Shown here: positions 34,129-44,379 of the stretch, piece by piece | Position numbering within the stretch: the stretch's first letter is position 1 | Layout of the letters: every line of letters begins with the position of its first letter | From: Flavipsychrobacter sp. | GTDB taxonomy: Bacteria > Bacteroidota > Bacteroidia > Chitinophagales > Chitinophagaceae | Direction: 5' to 3' | Assembly (NCBI GenBank): GCA_016786615.1 | Contig: JAEUVX010000009.1 | Span: forward strand, 310,001-374,000 | Length of the DNA stretch: 64,000 nt | Made by a program: the position numbers and the translations under genes | The notes under the pieces: generated by a model | What the model was told of the DNA's origin: nothing | Seen by the model: the letters and a program-made list of their open reading frames with translations, nothing else | Databases searched by the model: none

Positions 34129-34518
34129 GTGGCGTACGAAAACAAAAATTTCGGAGAAAACCGTAACAGTGAGAGCTTGTTCAGCAAGCGTATTAAAGCA
34201 GGAAAGCGCAGGACATATTTCTTTGATGTGCGCTCTACTCGTGGAAACGATTATTTCATCACTATCACAGAAAGCAAAAAGCGTTTTGATGATAATGGTT
34301 ATGACAGGCATAAAATGTTTTTGTACAAAGAAGACTTCAACAAGTTTTTGAACGCATTAACGGAAACTGTTAATTATGTAAAAACAGACCTGATGCCGGA
34401 TTTTGACTTTGATGCGTATAATCATGACCAGGAAAATGAAGAAGGTGCTGTAGTAGCAGCTTCTGAAATGAGCGAAGGTATTGATAACAGTACCAGCGTT
34501 GAAGATTGGAAAATGTAA
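34129..34518 (+). CDS. PUR-domain DNA/RNA-binding protein (DUF3276)
   Basis: A 129-residue basic-then-acidic protein starting with GTG at 34129. The PUR-alpha-like domain covers about residues 15-95: SLFSKRIKAGKRRTYFFDVR, GNDYFITITESKK and HKMFLYKEDFNKFLNAL. PUR domains bind single-stranded nucleic acid as dimers; a Borrelia homologue has been shown to bind DNA and RNA. The C-terminal 35 residues are acidic and disordered. Monocistronic with promoter and terminator. Confidence 0.88.
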   Translation: MAYENKNFGENRNSESLFSKRIKAGKRRTYFFDVRSTRGNDYFITITESKKRFDDNGYDRHKMFLYKEDFNKFLNALTETVNYVKTDLMPDFDFDAYNHDQENEEGAVVAASEMSEGIDNSTSVEDWKM

Positions 34519-34543
34519 TTGTATTAATCTGAAATAATTATAT

Positions 34544-34568
34544 AAAGCCGGATTTGTCCGGCTTTATT
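34544..34568 (+). terminator. Terminator after the PUR-domain gene
   Basis: Inverted repeat AAAGCCGGA / TCCGGCTTT with loop TTTG and a short AT tail. Confidence 0.8.
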
Positions 34569-34738
34569 GTTATATCGGTAGTTGCAAAAAAACGTTCTGT
34601 AATCAAATATTGAAGGTGCCCATAAAAAATGGGTTAAAAAACTATAGGTAAACCGGAAATTTGATTAATTTAACGCTTGCGATAAGTTATAAACTAATAA
34701 ATAATATATTTAGGATAGTATTCTGAAAAATCTGCCGT

Positions 34739-35500
34739 ATGAAAAAATTGCTATTATTCACGCTATTGATAGGTATTAAAGCACAGGCACAGGAGTTTGA
34801 AGGTGGCGTAGGTGGTGGTTTCAGTATCAATGGACAACCCACAGATAATATGATTTATAAGGGAGACCAATCTCTTATGAACTACTCTGCCAATATGAGG
34901 CTTTTGTACACTACAAAAAACCTGTGGCAGATTGGGTTAGAAGGCCATCTGCATGAGCTTTCTTCAAAATCTTCTAAAAAATACGGTGGTTTTATAAACG
35001 GTCCGTTGCTGATAGATTCTTTAGGCGGCGATGATAAAAAACTGGTATATGCCAAGCATACAGTCAATATTATGGCTGTTATCAATAAGCGTTTCGATTT
35101 TAACGAAGGAGCGAGTTATGCATATATCGGAGCAGCTGTAGGGTATGGTTTTGCCCGAAATAATGCTCATAAATATGATGCTAATGAGTCTTACAATGGC
35201 CCTGACGGTGGCCGTGGTGTGGCTTTTGGCGCTCAGCTCGGATATGCTGCTAACGTTTCATCAAACATTGGTATATACCTAGAAGCGGCAATGAGGTATT
35301 ATAATTTCGACTATAAAGATGCGGGTGCTCCTCAGATATGGGTAAATCCGCAGGTATTGAAGTATAGTATTATGGCATTCCCTGTAACATTTGGTTTACG
35401 CTATACATTCCATAAAATACCGGGAAGCTCTTACGGTACTTACAATAAAACCAACAGGCGTTTCTATGAAAACAAACGCTATAATAAAGGTAAATATTAA
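34739..35500 (+). CDS. Predicted outer-membrane beta-barrel protein
   Basis: A 253-residue protein with a short signal peptide (MKKLLLFTLLIGIKAQA) cut before QEF. Glycine- and aromatic-rich strands alternate with polar loops (FEGGVGGGFSINGQPT, SYAYIGAAVGYGFARNN, VAFGAQLGYAANVSSN, FPVTFGLRYTFHKI). The C-terminal ~25 residues are basic and Tyr/Asn/Arg-rich, past the last strand. A transport or structural role is likely. It lies alone, ending at a strong terminator. Confidence 0.72.
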   Translation: MKKLLLFTLLIGIKAQAQEFEGGVGGGFSINGQPTDNMIYKGDQSLMNYSANMRLLYTTKNLWQIGLEGHLHELSSKSSKKYGGFINGPLLIDSLGGDDKKLVYAKHTVNIMAVINKRFDFNEGASYAYIGAAVGYGFARNNAHKYDANESYNGPDGGRGVAFGAQLGYAANVSSNIGIYLEAAMRYYNFDYKDAGAPQIWVNPQVLKYSIMAFPVTFGLRYTFHKIPGSSYGTYNKTNRRFYENKRYNKGKY

Positions 35501-35518
35501 CAGCAACCTTATTTATAT

Positions 35519-35556
35519 AAAAGAAGAGGCGTACATATTGTACGCCTCTTCTTTTA
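35519..35556 (+). terminator. Terminator after the beta-barrel gene
   Basis: A long perfect stem (AAAAGAAGAGGCGTACA / TGTACGCCTCTTCTTTT) with a four-base loop, the strongest hairpin in the window. Confidence 0.88.
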
Positions 35557-35667
35557 TTATATCTCTGATAATTACAGGGTTAACAGATACATTGACGATA
35601 TAGATATTACTTAGTACCCACCAGATGCATTTAATCAATACATAGCTATTATGAAGCCCATACAGGC

Positions 35668-35702
35668 AATAAAAAAGCCCCGCAATAACGAGGCTTTTTA
35701 TT
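35668..35702 (-). terminator. Terminator of the Wza-like gene
   Basis: Inverted repeat with arms AATAAAAAGCC / GGCTTTTTTATT around a GC-containing core, 20 bases after the stop of the leftward gene. Flanking A and T runs make it usable on both strands. Confidence 0.8.
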
Positions 35703-35721
35703 GTTAATGCTGTAAATCAAA

Positions 35722-36507
35722 TTATCTGAACAATGTGAAAGTAATAGCTATTAGAGATACGATAGTTGCTGTAAGAGATATAAATCTATCCCTCGATGTA
35801 TCTGTTGTTCCTGTGCGTGCTTTTGCAGGAAGTGGTTCTGCATATACAACATCACCACTTTTCAAGTAGTAGTATGGCGACTTGAAAAGGTCTGTATTAT
35901 TAAAATTAAATCGAATGAATTTTTTAACGCCGTCCTCAGTACGGATTAAAAGGACATTATTTCTACGTGCTGTAATGTTCAGGTCTCCTGCAAGGCTGAT
36001 TGCATCAATGATGCTGGTTTTTTCATCGCTGATAGGGTACCTGCCGGGCCTTAGTACATCGCCTAAAACATTAATGTAGAAATTCAAAAACCTCACATTC
36101 ACAATCGGATCAACGTAATATTTTGATGCAAGCTCCCTGATTTGTTCTTTTGCCTGAATAGAGGTCATTCCTTCTACCTTTATCCTGCCAACCAGTGGTA
36201 CTTCAATCATGCCGTTTTTGTCAACTACATAGCTGTTTTTCTTTTCATTAGTGGCGTTTGCTACATCTGCAGAATTTTTATTATCTGTAGTTTGTACGGT
36301 TATATTCAGCAGATCATTTATTTGAATTACAGGTTCAACAAATTTATGTTCTGAAATACTGATGGTATTAGTGACTGAATCCGGGATGTTTTTAAAGTAT
36401 TTAACGCCTTTTGCGCTGGAACATGATGATAATATTACAGGTATCAATATTGATATACATATTATCTCTAAAATTGTTTTTTTCTTGGACGAAAAGACAA
36501 ATTGCAT
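35722..36507 (-). CDS. Polysaccharide export lipoprotein (Wza-like)
   Basis: A 261-residue outer-membrane export protein. The signal peptide ends in a lipobox LSSC (Cys29). It has a polysaccharide-export domain (VIQINDLLNITVQTTDN, YVVDKNGMIEVPLVGRIKVEG, QAKEQIRELASKYYVDPIVNVRF), an SLBB domain (INVLGDVLRPGRYPI) and a C-terminal hydrophobic helix in the outer membrane (ISLTATIVSLIAITFTLF). It forms the channel with the divergent Wzc-like kinase. Bacteroidota copies are shorter than E. coli Wza. Confidence 0.9.
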   Translation of the reverse strand: MQFVFSSKKKTILEIICISILIPVILSSCSSAKGVKYFKNIPDSVTNTISISEHKFVEPVIQINDLLNITVQTTDNKNSADVANATNEKKNSYVVDKNGMIEVPLVGRIKVEGMTSIQAKEQIRELASKYYVDPIVNVRFLNFYINVLGDVLRPGRYPISDEKTSIIDAISLAGDLNITARRNNVLLIRTEDGVKKFIRFNFNNTDLFKSPYYYLKSGDVVYAEPLPAKARTGTTDTSRDRFISLTATIVSLIAITFTLFR

Positions 36508-36523
36508 TTTTAGGAATTTTAAC

Positions 36524-36553
36524 CAAAAGTAGTCTAATTTACAGAGTTAGCAA
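36524..36553 (-). promoter_or_regulatory. Promoter of the Wza-like gene
   Basis: Minus strand TTG (36553-36551), a 19-base spacer and TACTTTTG (36531-36524), with the start codon 17 bases downstream. The octamer is identical to that of the divergent Wzc-like promoter. Confidence 0.75.
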
Positions 36554-36669
36554 AGCTGGCAGACAATGTAGGATAATATAAGACTTTTAAGCTTTTCGAT
36601 AATTCGATTATAGCCTGTGGGACTGAATTTTAGTCCGTTCTTATTTATTTTTTAGGTAACACTGGCAGG

Positions 36670-36701
36670 TTGGGATGTGAAGTATTTTTAAAGTACTTTT
36701 G
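36670..36701 (+). promoter_or_regulatory. Promoter of the Wzc-like gene / glycan locus
   Basis: TTG at 36670-36672, a 21-base spacer and TACTTTTG at 36694-36701. An AAGTA...TACTT inverted repeat overlaps the -7 element and could be an operator. The start codon is 120 bases downstream, unusually far for this genome. Confidence 0.7.
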
Positions 36702-36821
36702 CCGCCAATGAAAGGTTGTATTTATTATCTTTCATCATAAATTGAAGCAGCACAAAGGACTACAAATTTTCATGTTGTTTATTGTAATGTGTTGTTAATT
36801 AGTATTTATATTTCATTATAG

Positions 36822-39275
36822 ATGGATAATAACTTCTCTGTTAAAGGCAAGCAAGATACTGATGCGGGAATTTTTAATGTAAGGTGGATGTTAACCACGT
36901 TATTGGGTACGTGGCCATGGTTTGCTGCTAGTATAGCCATTTCATTAATTATTGCCAACCTATACTTGCGATATAGCACACCGGTATATAAGATAGGATG
37001 TGAAATATTATTAGGTGAAGGCTCAAATAAATCATCGAAGAATGATGAGATGATTTTGGAAGGCTTGGGTCTGACAACAAAAAATAATGACATCAATAAT
37101 ATCATCAGGGTTATTAAAAGTAAACCTGTGATGGAAAAAGTCGTTCAGCGTTTAAGGTTGAACCTGCAGTATTTTGAGTATGGTAATGTAAAGACTACAA
37201 AATTTTATAAAGACAATCCATTTATTGTAACACTACCGGAAGAAGTACTTGTCAATTTTGTGGGTAGTAAGTCTTACAAAGTGGTATTTGATAATGACAA
37301 GGTTACAATATCAGATGAAAAGAATAGCTATAAAGGTAAAGTAGGTAAAATAATAAAGTTGTCGATAGGCGATGCAATAGTTGAAAGAAATGGTCAGTTC
37401 CCTATAAAGAATAATGTTAAGTATGCTTTTACAATAACAGATATAAGTTCTATAGCGGCTGCTTATGCCGGTGGGTTGGATGTAAATAAGCCTGATAAAA
37501 CTGCAAGCTATGTAAACCTTGCTATACTGGATGAGTTGCCGGAAAGGGCAAAAGACATATTAGATACATTAGTAACTGTATATGGCGAAAAAAATATCGA
37601 AGACAGAAACAGAATAGCGAACAGCACTATTGACTTCATCACTGAAAGGCTGGATAGGGTAAATGAAGAATTAACAGGCTGGGAAAAGAAAATAGAGTTC
37701 TTTAAAAAGAGTAACAAGCTTACGGGTGATGTAGCTGAACAGTCGAGGATGCTGGTTGATAATACCGGTGAAAACTATAAAAAGCTCTATGAAAAAGAAG
37801 TAGAGTTAGAGTTAATAAATTCATTAGAGCGGTATATAAAAAGTTCAGAGAATAGCGAACGTATAGTGCCGGCAAGCTTATTAGTTAATAACTCAATGCT
37901 TTCCGGTATACTGGAAAAATATAATGACCTTTTGCTGGAAAAAGAGCAGCTGATATCTTCAAAAACTGAAACACACCCGGAAGTAATACGTGTAAAAAGG
38001 CAGCTGACTGTTTTAAGAGAAGACTTAAATAACAGTGTGCTTACAGCTAAGAAAAGTTTGCAGGTTGTGTTAGGTGAATTAAAGAGACAAGGTGGTAATA
38101 TTGATGCACAGATAAGAGAAGTTCCAAAGACTGAAAGAATTTTTCTAGATTACTCGCGAAAACAACATATTATGGAAGAGCTCTTCCTGTACTTGTTGAA
38201 GAAAAGGGAAGAGACACAAGTAGCAAAATCATCTACCGTAGCGAACGTTACTGTAATAAACTCTGCAGAAAACTTTGGTGCTATAAAGCCTAATAAGTCG
38301 CGTATTAAAAGCACCGCAATGCTGATTGGCTTTTTGATACCTGTAGTAATCTTGCTGATGAGGCGTATGCTTAATACAAGAATTATTACAAAGGCAGATA
38401 TAAGTTCAAATTCTGAAATTCCGGTTATTGGTGAGATAGGGCATAGTGATAATGAAATGACCTTGGCGGTTAAAAATAACAGCCACTCTGTTGTTGCTGA
38501 ACAATTCAGGGCACTACGAACGAACATCCAGTTTTTATTGCCTGATAAAACTGACAAAGTAATACTGCTGACATCCAGTATGAGTGGTGAGGGTAAATCA
38601 TTTGTAGCGGTGAACCTTGCGAATACATTTGCTATATCCGGTAAAAAAGTAGTGTTGCTTGAATTTGACCTCAGGAAACCGAAGATTTCAAAACACCTTG
38701 GATTAAATAACTCGGTTGGTATCTCTACTTATGCTGTCGGGCAAAATGAAATTAACCAGATAATTCTTCCATCAGGCGTAGAGGATAATTTGTTTGTTAT
38801 ACCATCAGGCCCTATCCCTCCAAACCCTTCAGAGCTTATTATGCTCAACAGGATAGACGAGATGTTTAAATACCTCGAAGAAAATTTTGACTATATATTG
38901 ATAGATACCGCACCTGTTGGCTTGGTAACAGATGCACTGCTGCTGAATAGATTTGCAGGTGCAACATTGTATATAGTAAGGCAAGGCTACACCTTCAAGC
39001 AGCAAATACAGATATCAAACGAGCTGTATGAGAGCAAGAAAATGAAGCGCTTGAGTTTTGTGATTAATGACGTTGTATATAAACGTGGTTACAGCTATGG
39101 TTATGGTTATGGCTACGAGGCTGGTTATGGCTATGGCTACGGTTATGGTTATGGTAATGGCTACGGCTATGGAAAATACTCAAGCGGGTATTTCAGTGAG
39201 GATGCAAACGATCAGTCGCGGATACAAAAAGTAATAAACAGACTTAGAAAAATTGTACCGTTCGGAAAGAAGTAA
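36822..39275 (+). CDS. Wzc-like polysaccharide co-polymerase / BY-kinase with Gly-Tyr tail
   Basis: An 817-residue inner-membrane protein of the chain-length-determinant type fused to a bacterial tyrosine kinase. A first membrane helix at about 25-48 begins the Wzz domain; a long coiled periplasmic part follows, then a second helix near 502-520. The kinase has Walker A SGEGKS (588-593), Walker A' LLEFDLRKP (D616) and Walker B LIDTAP near 695. The tail at 755-790 is a dense Gly-Tyr run, presumably the autophosphorylation cluster, followed by a basic end. It should regulate chain length and export together with the Wza-like lipoprotein. Confidence 0.92.
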   Translation: MDNNFSVKGKQDTDAGIFNVRWMLTTLLGTWPWFAASIAISLIIANLYLRYSTPVYKIGCEILLGEGSNKSSKNDEMILEGLGLTTKNNDINNIIRVIKSKPVMEKVVQRLRLNLQYFEYGNVKTTKFYKDNPFIVTLPEEVLVNFVGSKSYKVVFDNDKVTISDEKNSYKGKVGKIIKLSIGDAIVERNGQFPIKNNVKYAFTITDISSIAAAYAGGLDVNKPDKTASYVNLAILDELPERAKDILDTLVTVYGEKNIEDRNRIANSTIDFITERLDRVNEELTGWEKKIEFFKKSNKLTGDVAEQSRMLVDNTGENYKKLYEKEVELELINSLERYIKSSENSERIVPASLLVNNSMLSGILEKYNDLLLEKEQLISSKTETHPEVIRVKRQLTVLREDLNNSVLTAKKSLQVVLGELKRQGGNIDAQIREVPKTERIFLDYSRKQHIMEELFLYLLKKREETQVAKSSTVANVTVINSAENFGAIKPNKSRIKSTAMLIGFLIPVVILLMRRMLNTRIITKADISSNSEIPVIGEIGHSDNEMTLAVKNNSHSVVAEQFRALRTNIQFLLPDKTDKVILLTSSMSGEGKSFVAVNLANTFAISGKKVVLLEFDLRKPKISKHLGLNNSVGISTYAVGQNEINQIILPSGVEDNLFVIPSGPIPPNPSELIMLNRIDEMFKYLEENFDYILIDTAPVGLVTDALLLNRFAGATLYIVRQGYTFKQQIQISNELYESKKMKRLSFVINDVVYKRGYSYGYGYGYEAGYGYGYGYGYGNGYGYGKYSSGYFSEDANDQSRIQKVINRLRKIVPFGKK
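39085..39190 (+). repeat. In-frame Gly-Tyr codon repeat
   Basis: A degenerate hexamer tandem (GGT/GGC TAT/TAC) encoding alternating Gly-Tyr at the end of the kinase gene. The DNA repeat may change copy number by slippage in multiples of six bases without shifting the frame. Confidence 0.75.
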
Positions 39276-39409
39276 TCCACAATTGATATTTTTTCATAGA
39301 CCCTAAAATTAAATAAAGCCTACAAGCTATATCCCTATCAGTGATGCCATGTCATTTGTGACTGACAGTGGCGAAGCCATGGAATATTTATGTTTTCTTC
39401 TGAAAATAA

Positions 39410-41191
39410 ATGTGTAGAATAGCAGGTATCGTTAATAAGCAATCTGAAAGCATATTAGCTGATACGCTGATGATGCGTGATGCCATGTCTCATGGTGGTC
39501 CGGATGATGCAGGGATATACCATGACAGCGATAATGGAGTTTGCCTTGGGCATCGCAGGTTGTCTATAATAGACCTTAGTGATGCAGGCCACCAGCCGAT
39601 GCACGATGATGCAGATGCATTGACAATAGTATTCAATGGTGAAATATATAATTACAGAGAACTACAAACAGAGTTAAAAGCTGCCGGATTTGTATTTAAA
39701 ACCAATTCTGATACAGAGGTAATAATAAAAGCATACAGGCATTGGGGCGATAAGTGTTTTAGCAAAATGAAGGGGATGTTTGCTATCGCTCTTTATAATA
39801 AGTCTACGTGCGAATTGTTGTTGGTGCGTGATAGCAGTGGTATAAAGCCATTGTATTATTACCTTGATGATGAGAGCCTGTACTTCGCGTCTGAAATAAA
39901 AGCGCTTAAAAAAATTGAGAAATTAAATCATGAGTCTGAAGTTTGGAAAATAGCTTTCCTGACTTTTGGCTTCTTACCTGAGCCATTCACTACGCTACAA
40001 AATGTAGTGCCATTAGCTAAAGGGATAATGCTTACCATCGATGTTGCGGGTATGCGCATAACAAAGCAGGAAATGTTTTGTTATGAAGACTATTCTTCAA
40101 AAATTGAAAAATATGAGGATGCAGTAATCGCATTAAAGGATGTGCTTAGTAGTGCGGTTGACAGGCATATGATTGCCGACGCACCTATAGGTTTGTTTCT
40201 CAGTGGTGGTATCGATAGCAGCCTGTTGTCTTTAATTGCACATAATACAGGGCATAAAGACTTGCATACGCTATCAATCGTATTTGATGATGCTGTGTAT
40301 TCAGAAGAACAGTATCAAAAAATAATTGCTCAGAAAATTAATTCCGATCATAAAAGCTACAGGCTGACTAAAGAGCTCTTTACAGATGCACTTCCTGATA
40401 TATTCAGAGCTATGGATCAGCCAACTACAGATGGGGTGAACACATACTTCATCTGTAAGTTCGCAAAAGAAGCAGGGCTGAAGGCAGTGCTTTCCGGTTT
40501 GGGGGCAGATGAATTATTTGGTGGGTATGCATCTTTCAAAAGAGAGCAATTAATAAGAAAGGTTCGTAAAGTTCCTGCAACATTATTGCAGGCAGCGGCA
40601 TATCTGCCAAAAGATAAGCAGCGAAAAATTTCCTTCCTGTCAAGGAAAGATAGTGTGGGAGACTACTTGTTCCACAGAGGGTATTTTAGTATCCGGGAAA
40701 CAGCAACAATACTCAATGCAAGTAGTAAGTATGTTGCAGAAACACTAGAGAATATTCAACTGCCGGGCTGGGTAGATAAATTGCAATATGGTAATAAGGT
40801 GTCCTATCTGGAGCGTAACATCTATATGCAATCCCAGCTTTTGAAAGATACTGATATGATGAGCATGTGGCACGGTATTGAAGTGCGTGTGCCATTCCTT
40901 GATGTAGAGTTGATAGCATTGGCAAATAATATTTCTCCGGAAATAAAATATGGCAATCCACAATCAAAACATTTATTGATTGATGCGTTCAAAGATATTT
41001 TACCGGAGGAAATATGGAACAGGAAGAAACAAGGTTTTGTATTTCCTTTTCAGAAATGGATGAGTGCAAAAGAGTCTGCATTTTTTGTGCAGGCAAAACC
41101 TGAAATGGCAAACAGGTATAGCAATGGTAAAATAAACTGGAGCCGGTATTGGGCTTATATGGTAGCGGAAAACTATGCTACTGCCCATTAA
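39410..41191 (+). CDS. asnB: Asparagine synthase (glutamine-hydrolysing), AsnB type
   Basis: A 593-residue enzyme. Cys2 (MCRIAGIV) is the class-II glutaminase nucleophile; the glutaminase domain runs to about residue 200 (MRDAMSHGGPDDAG, LGHRRLSIIDLS, VFNGEIYNY). The synthetase domain has the PP-loop SGGIDS at 265-270. AsnB proteins in polysaccharide loci may amidate a sugar acid instead of making asparagine (as proposed for WbpS); the sequence does not decide. First gene after the Wzc-like kinase, with a 134-base gap holding a weak hairpin. Confidence 0.9.
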   Translation: MCRIAGIVNKQSESILADTLMMRDAMSHGGPDDAGIYHDSDNGVCLGHRRLSIIDLSDAGHQPMHDDADALTIVFNGEIYNYRELQTELKAAGFVFKTNSDTEVIIKAYRHWGDKCFSKMKGMFAIALYNKSTCELLLVRDSSGIKPLYYYLDDESLYFASEIKALKKIEKLNHESEVWKIAFLTFGFLPEPFTTLQNVVPLAKGIMLTIDVAGMRITKQEMFCYEDYSSKIEKYEDAVIALKDVLSSAVDRHMIADAPIGLFLSGGIDSSLLSLIAHNTGHKDLHTLSIVFDDAVYSEEQYQKIIAQKINSDHKSYRLTKELFTDALPDIFRAMDQPTTDGVNTYFICKFAKEAGLKAVLSGLGADELFGGYASFKREQLIRKVRKVPATLLQAAAYLPKDKQRKISFLSRKDSVGDYLFHRGYFSIRETATILNASSKYVAETLENIQLPGWVDKLQYGNKVSYLERNIYMQSQLLKDTDMMSMWHGIEVRVPFLDVELIALANNISPEIKYGNPQSKHLLIDAFKDILPEEIWNRKKQGFVFPFQKWMSAKESAFFVQAKPEMANRYSNGKINWSRYWAYMVAENYATAH

Positions 41192-41194
41192 ACC

Positions 41195-42313
41195 ATGAAA
41201 AACGTATTGTTTCTCAATCTGACAGCATTTTCCCAAACAGGGGGTATAGAGAAGTTTAATCGTAACTTCTTAAAAGCCTTGTATGAAACTGAAGGTGAAA
41301 CCGGTATAAAGTCTGCGGCAATATCATTATACGATACCGATGCAGCGGATAAATATTATCCTAAAGCAAAGTATAGCGGCTATTCAAGAAGACGGGTGGC
41401 TTTTGTATTTAATAGTTTTTTTAAAGCGCTTAAGTATGACGTCGTTATCTTAGGACATATAAATCTATCATTAGTCGGGCTGATGATAAAAACATTCAAT
41501 CCCCGCAAAAAAGTAATGCTGATTTGTCATGGCATTGAGGTTTGGAGGGAGCTGCCAGCGATACAAAAAATGTTGATTCAGAGAGTAGATAAGATACTGG
41601 CTGTAAGCACATACACAAAAGATAAAATAGTATCTCTTCATGGTATCAATGCAGATAGTGTGTCAGTATTTCATAATACCATTGATGCTTATTTTTCATT
41701 GCCTGAAAAGTTTGAAAAGAACGCAGGGCTGATGAATAGATACGGAATAGATGAGGGTGATGTTGTGTTATATACTTTATGCAGGTTGTCTTATTCAGAG
41801 CAGTATAAAGGCTACGATGAAGTATTGACAGCATTGCCGGAGATTATCAGTAAATACCCGCACGTAAAGTATATCATAGCCGGCAAATACGACGAAAGAG
41901 AAAAAAGCAGACTGGATGAAATAATATCTAAAAACAATCTTTCTGCAAATGTTGTATTTACAGGTTTTGTAAAAGATGAAGAGATAATACAACATTATCA
42001 ACTGGCAGATGCTTATGTTATGCCAAGTAAAGGTGAAGGTTTCGGAATTGTTTTTATAGAAGCAATGGCGTGCGGAGTGCCGGTAATTGCCGGCAATAAA
42101 GATGGCAGCACGGATGCTATGCAGACACCCGGCTCGGGTAGGTTAGTAAATCCTGAAAGCATTGAAGAAATCGTAAGTGCAATAGAGTGGGTGATTAAGA
42201 ACAAGGCTACAAGGCCTGCGGAAGCATCAAAACAATTGCAGCGCAATGTGATGCAGCGATTCGGGTTTAATAATTATAAACATAAGCTGCAAGAGCAGCT
42301 TTCATTACTATAG
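41195..42313 (+). CDS. GT4-family glycosyltransferase
   Basis: A 372-residue GT-B glycosyltransferase. N-terminal acceptor domain: [19 protein letters not shown]-terminal nucleotide-sugar domain: [47 protein letters not shown] and the EX7E motif in [20 protein letters not shown]. Linkage and sugar are not predictable. Three bases after asnB. Confidence 0.88.
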   Translation: MKNVLFLNLTAFSQTGGIEKFNRNFLKALYETEGETGIKSAAISLYDTDAADKYYPKAKYSGYSRRRVAFVFNSFFKALKYDVVILGHINLSLVGLMIKTFNPRKKVMLICHGIEVWRELPAIQKMLIQRVDKILAVSTYTKDKIVSLHGINADSVSVFHNTIDAYFSLPEKFEKNAGLMNRYGIDEGDVVLYTLCRLSYSEQYKGYDEVLTALPEIISKYPHVKYIIAGKYDEREKSRLDEIISKNNLSANVVFTGFVKDEEIIQHYQLADAYVMPSKGEGFGIVFIEAMACGVPVIAGNKDGSTDAMQTPGSGRLVNPESIEEIVSAIEWVIKNKATRPAEASKQLQRNVMQRFGFNNYKHKLQEQLSLL

Positions 42314-42321
42314 AAATAAAA

Positions 42322-43434
42322 ATGGCAAAAAGGGCATTAATAACGGGTGTTACAGGTCAGGACGGTGCTTACCTGAGCGAGCTCCTTCTAAGTAAAGGGT
42401 ATGAGGTTCATGGTATCAAGAGACGCAGTTCTCTTTTTAATACAGACAGGATAGACCATCTGTACGAAGACCCGCATACTGCAGGAAGAAAATTTGTACT
42501 GCATTACGGAGACCTGACTGACAGCACTAATATTATTAGAATTATCCAGGAAGTTCAACCGGACGAGATTTATAATCTTGGTGCAATGAGCCATGTGCAG
42601 GTAAGTTTTGCCACACCTGAATATACTGCTAATGCAGATGGTATAGGTACGTTGAGGATACTTGAGGCGGTAAGGCTATTGAACATGGTTGAGAAAACCA
42701 AAATTTATCAGGCATCCACTTCTGAATTGTATGGTTTGGTGCAGGAAGTACCACAGTCGGAAAGAACACCGTTTTATCCGCGCTCTCCTTATGGTGTTGC
42801 AAAACTGTACGCATACTGGATAACTGTAAACTACAGAGAGGCGTATAACATTTTCGCCAGCAATGGAATTTTGTTCAACCATGAAAGTCCGTTGAGGGGA
42901 GAAACTTTTGTAACAAGAAAAATTACGAGAGCAGTTGCGCAGATAGCATTGGGCTTGCAAGATAAACTATACATGGGCAATCTGAACGCACAAAGAGACT
43001 GGGGTCATGCGAAAGACTATGTAGATGCTATGTGGCGTATTCTGCAATTGGACAAGCCGGATGACTTTGTAATAGCAACCGGAGTTACGACATACGTACG
43101 TGATTTCATTAAAATGGCATTTGAGGAAGCAGGTATAGAAATAGAATTTAAAGGGGAAGGTGTAAATGAGATAGGTATTGTGAAATCGGCTAAAGAAGGA
43201 AGTGCTGTAAAGCCTGGCCAGGAAGTGGTATTCGTTGATCCTAAATATTTCAGGCCTACAGAAGTAGAATTGCTGATAGGTGATGCAACTAAAGCAAGGA
43301 CAGTGTTGGGATGGGAACCGAAACACACATTGGCAGACATGGTAAAAGATATGGTAGCATCTGACATAAGGATATTTGAAAAAGAAAGGTTGTTGAAAGA
43401 AGCTGGGTATAATATTATTCGCAAGCACGAGTAG
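42322..43434 (+). CDS. gmd: GDP-mannose 4,6-dehydratase
   Basis: First committed enzyme of GDP-L-fucose synthesis. 370 residues. The NADP motif is [20 protein letters not shown] carries the catalytic threonine/serine and Glu, and Y157-x-x-x-K161 (YGVAK) is the SDR site. [18 protein letters not shown] is the GDP-mannose-binding block. fcl follows after eight bases. GDP-mannose must come from manA/manB/manC genes outside the window. Confidence 0.97.
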   Translation: MAKRALITGVTGQDGAYLSELLLSKGYEVHGIKRRSSLFNTDRIDHLYEDPHTAGRKFVLHYGDLTDSTNIIRIIQEVQPDEIYNLGAMSHVQVSFATPEYTANADGIGTLRILEAVRLLNMVEKTKIYQASTSELYGLVQEVPQSERTPFYPRSPYGVAKLYAYWITVNYREAYNIFASNGILFNHESPLRGETFVTRKITRAVAQIALGLQDKLYMGNLNAQRDWGHAKDYVDAMWRILQLDKPDDFVIATGVTTYVRDFIKMAFEEAGIEIEFKGEGVNEIGIVKSAKEGSAVKPGQEVVFVDPKYFRPTEVELLIGDATKARTVLGWEPKHTLADMVKDMVASDIRIFEKERLLKEAGYNIIRKHE

Positions 43435-43442
43435 TTAATAGT

Positions 43443-44360
43443 ATGAACAAAGAGAGTAAAATATATGTAGCCGGCCATAGAGGAATGGTGGGGAGTGCAA
43501 TCGTAAGACGATTGCAAAAGGAAGGGTACAATAACATTATATCAAAAACATCTGCTGAACTTGATTTAAGAGTGCAGCAAGATGTTGCGGATTTTTTTGA
43601 TAACAACGGACCAGAGTATGTATTCCTCGCCGCGGCGAAAGTAGGTGGGATACTTGCTAACAATGAATACAGAGGGGAGTTTTTGTACGACAACCTGATG
43701 ATACAGAATAATGTTATTCATGCGGCATACAAAACCGGTGTTCAGAAGCTGATGTTTCTCGGATCGTCTTGTATTTATCCTAAAATGGCTCCGCAACCGT
43801 TAAAGGAAGAATACCTGCTGACAGGATTGTTGGAGCACACAAATGAACCGTATGCGATTGCAAAGATTGCCGGTATAAAAATGTGCGACGCTTACAGAGA
43901 CCAGTACGGGTGCAATTTTATATCAGTAATGCCTACAAACCTGTATGGAGCAAATGATAATTATGATTTGCAAAAATCGCATGTACTGCCTGCGCTGCTC
44001 AGGAAATTTCATGAAGCTAAATTGAATAATCTGCCATCTGTTACAGCATGGGGAACAGGTTCGCCATTGAGAGAATTCCTGCATGCTGATGATTTGGCAG
44101 ATGCTTGCGTATTTCTGATGAAGGAATTTAATGAAGCCGGTTTTGTAAATATTGGTGTAGGAGAAGATGTGAGCATTAAAGAATTGGCAAATATGGTTAA
44201 GAATATTGTGGGGTACGAAGGAGAGATAATATGGGACACGACCAAGCCTGACGGCACGCCAAGAAAATTGATGGATGTATCTAAACTGCACTCAATGGGC
44301 TGGAAGGCAGGAATAAGCCTCGAGGAAGGTATCAGAGCAGTGTATCAAAATGCATTTTAA
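43443..44360 (+). CDS. fcl: GDP-L-fucose synthase
   Basis: Epimerase-reductase that turns GDP-4-keto-6-deoxymannose into GDP-L-fucose. 305 residues. Glycine-rich [33 protein letters not shown] and Y137-x-x-x-K141 (YAIAK) are all present. With gmd it supplies GDP-fucose for the GT10 fucosyltransferase encoded 3.6 kb downstream. The stop is 19 bases before the permease start. Confidence 0.97.
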   Translation: MNKESKIYVAGHRGMVGSAIVRRLQKEGYNNIISKTSAELDLRVQQDVADFFDNNGPEYVFLAAAKVGGILANNEYRGEFLYDNLMIQNNVIHAAYKTGVQKLMFLGSSCIYPKMAPQPLKEEYLLTGLLEHTNEPYAIAKIAGIKMCDAYRDQYGCNFISVMPTNLYGANDNYDLQKSHVLPALLRKFHEAKLNNLPSVTAWGTGSPLREFLHADDLADACVFLMKEFNEAGFVNIGVGEDVSIKELANMVKNIVGYEGEIIWDTTKPDGTPRKLMDVSKLHSMGWKAGISLEEGIRAVYQNAF

Positions 44361-44379
44361 AAACAAACGAATAATCAAC

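Larger units (their letters stand above)
36508..36821. other. Divergent regulatory region between the Wza-like and Wzc-like genes
   Basis: A 314-base gap holding two divergent promoters and a roughly 115-base leader before the Wzc-like gene. The leader has an AT-rich 3' half. A ten-codon ATG frame at 36708-36740 begins near the likely transcript start but has no support as a gene. No NusG/UpxY-type antiterminator gene is present. Confidence 0.6.

Noticed and set aside
36708-36740. Ten-codon leader peptide before the Wzc-like gene
   Set aside because: Too short to support, with no regulatory codon run and no clear attenuator hairpin; left only as a remark on the leader.
39085-39190. CRISPR or minisatellite array
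   Set aside because: The repeat is a six-base codon repeat inside a coding frame with no spacers.
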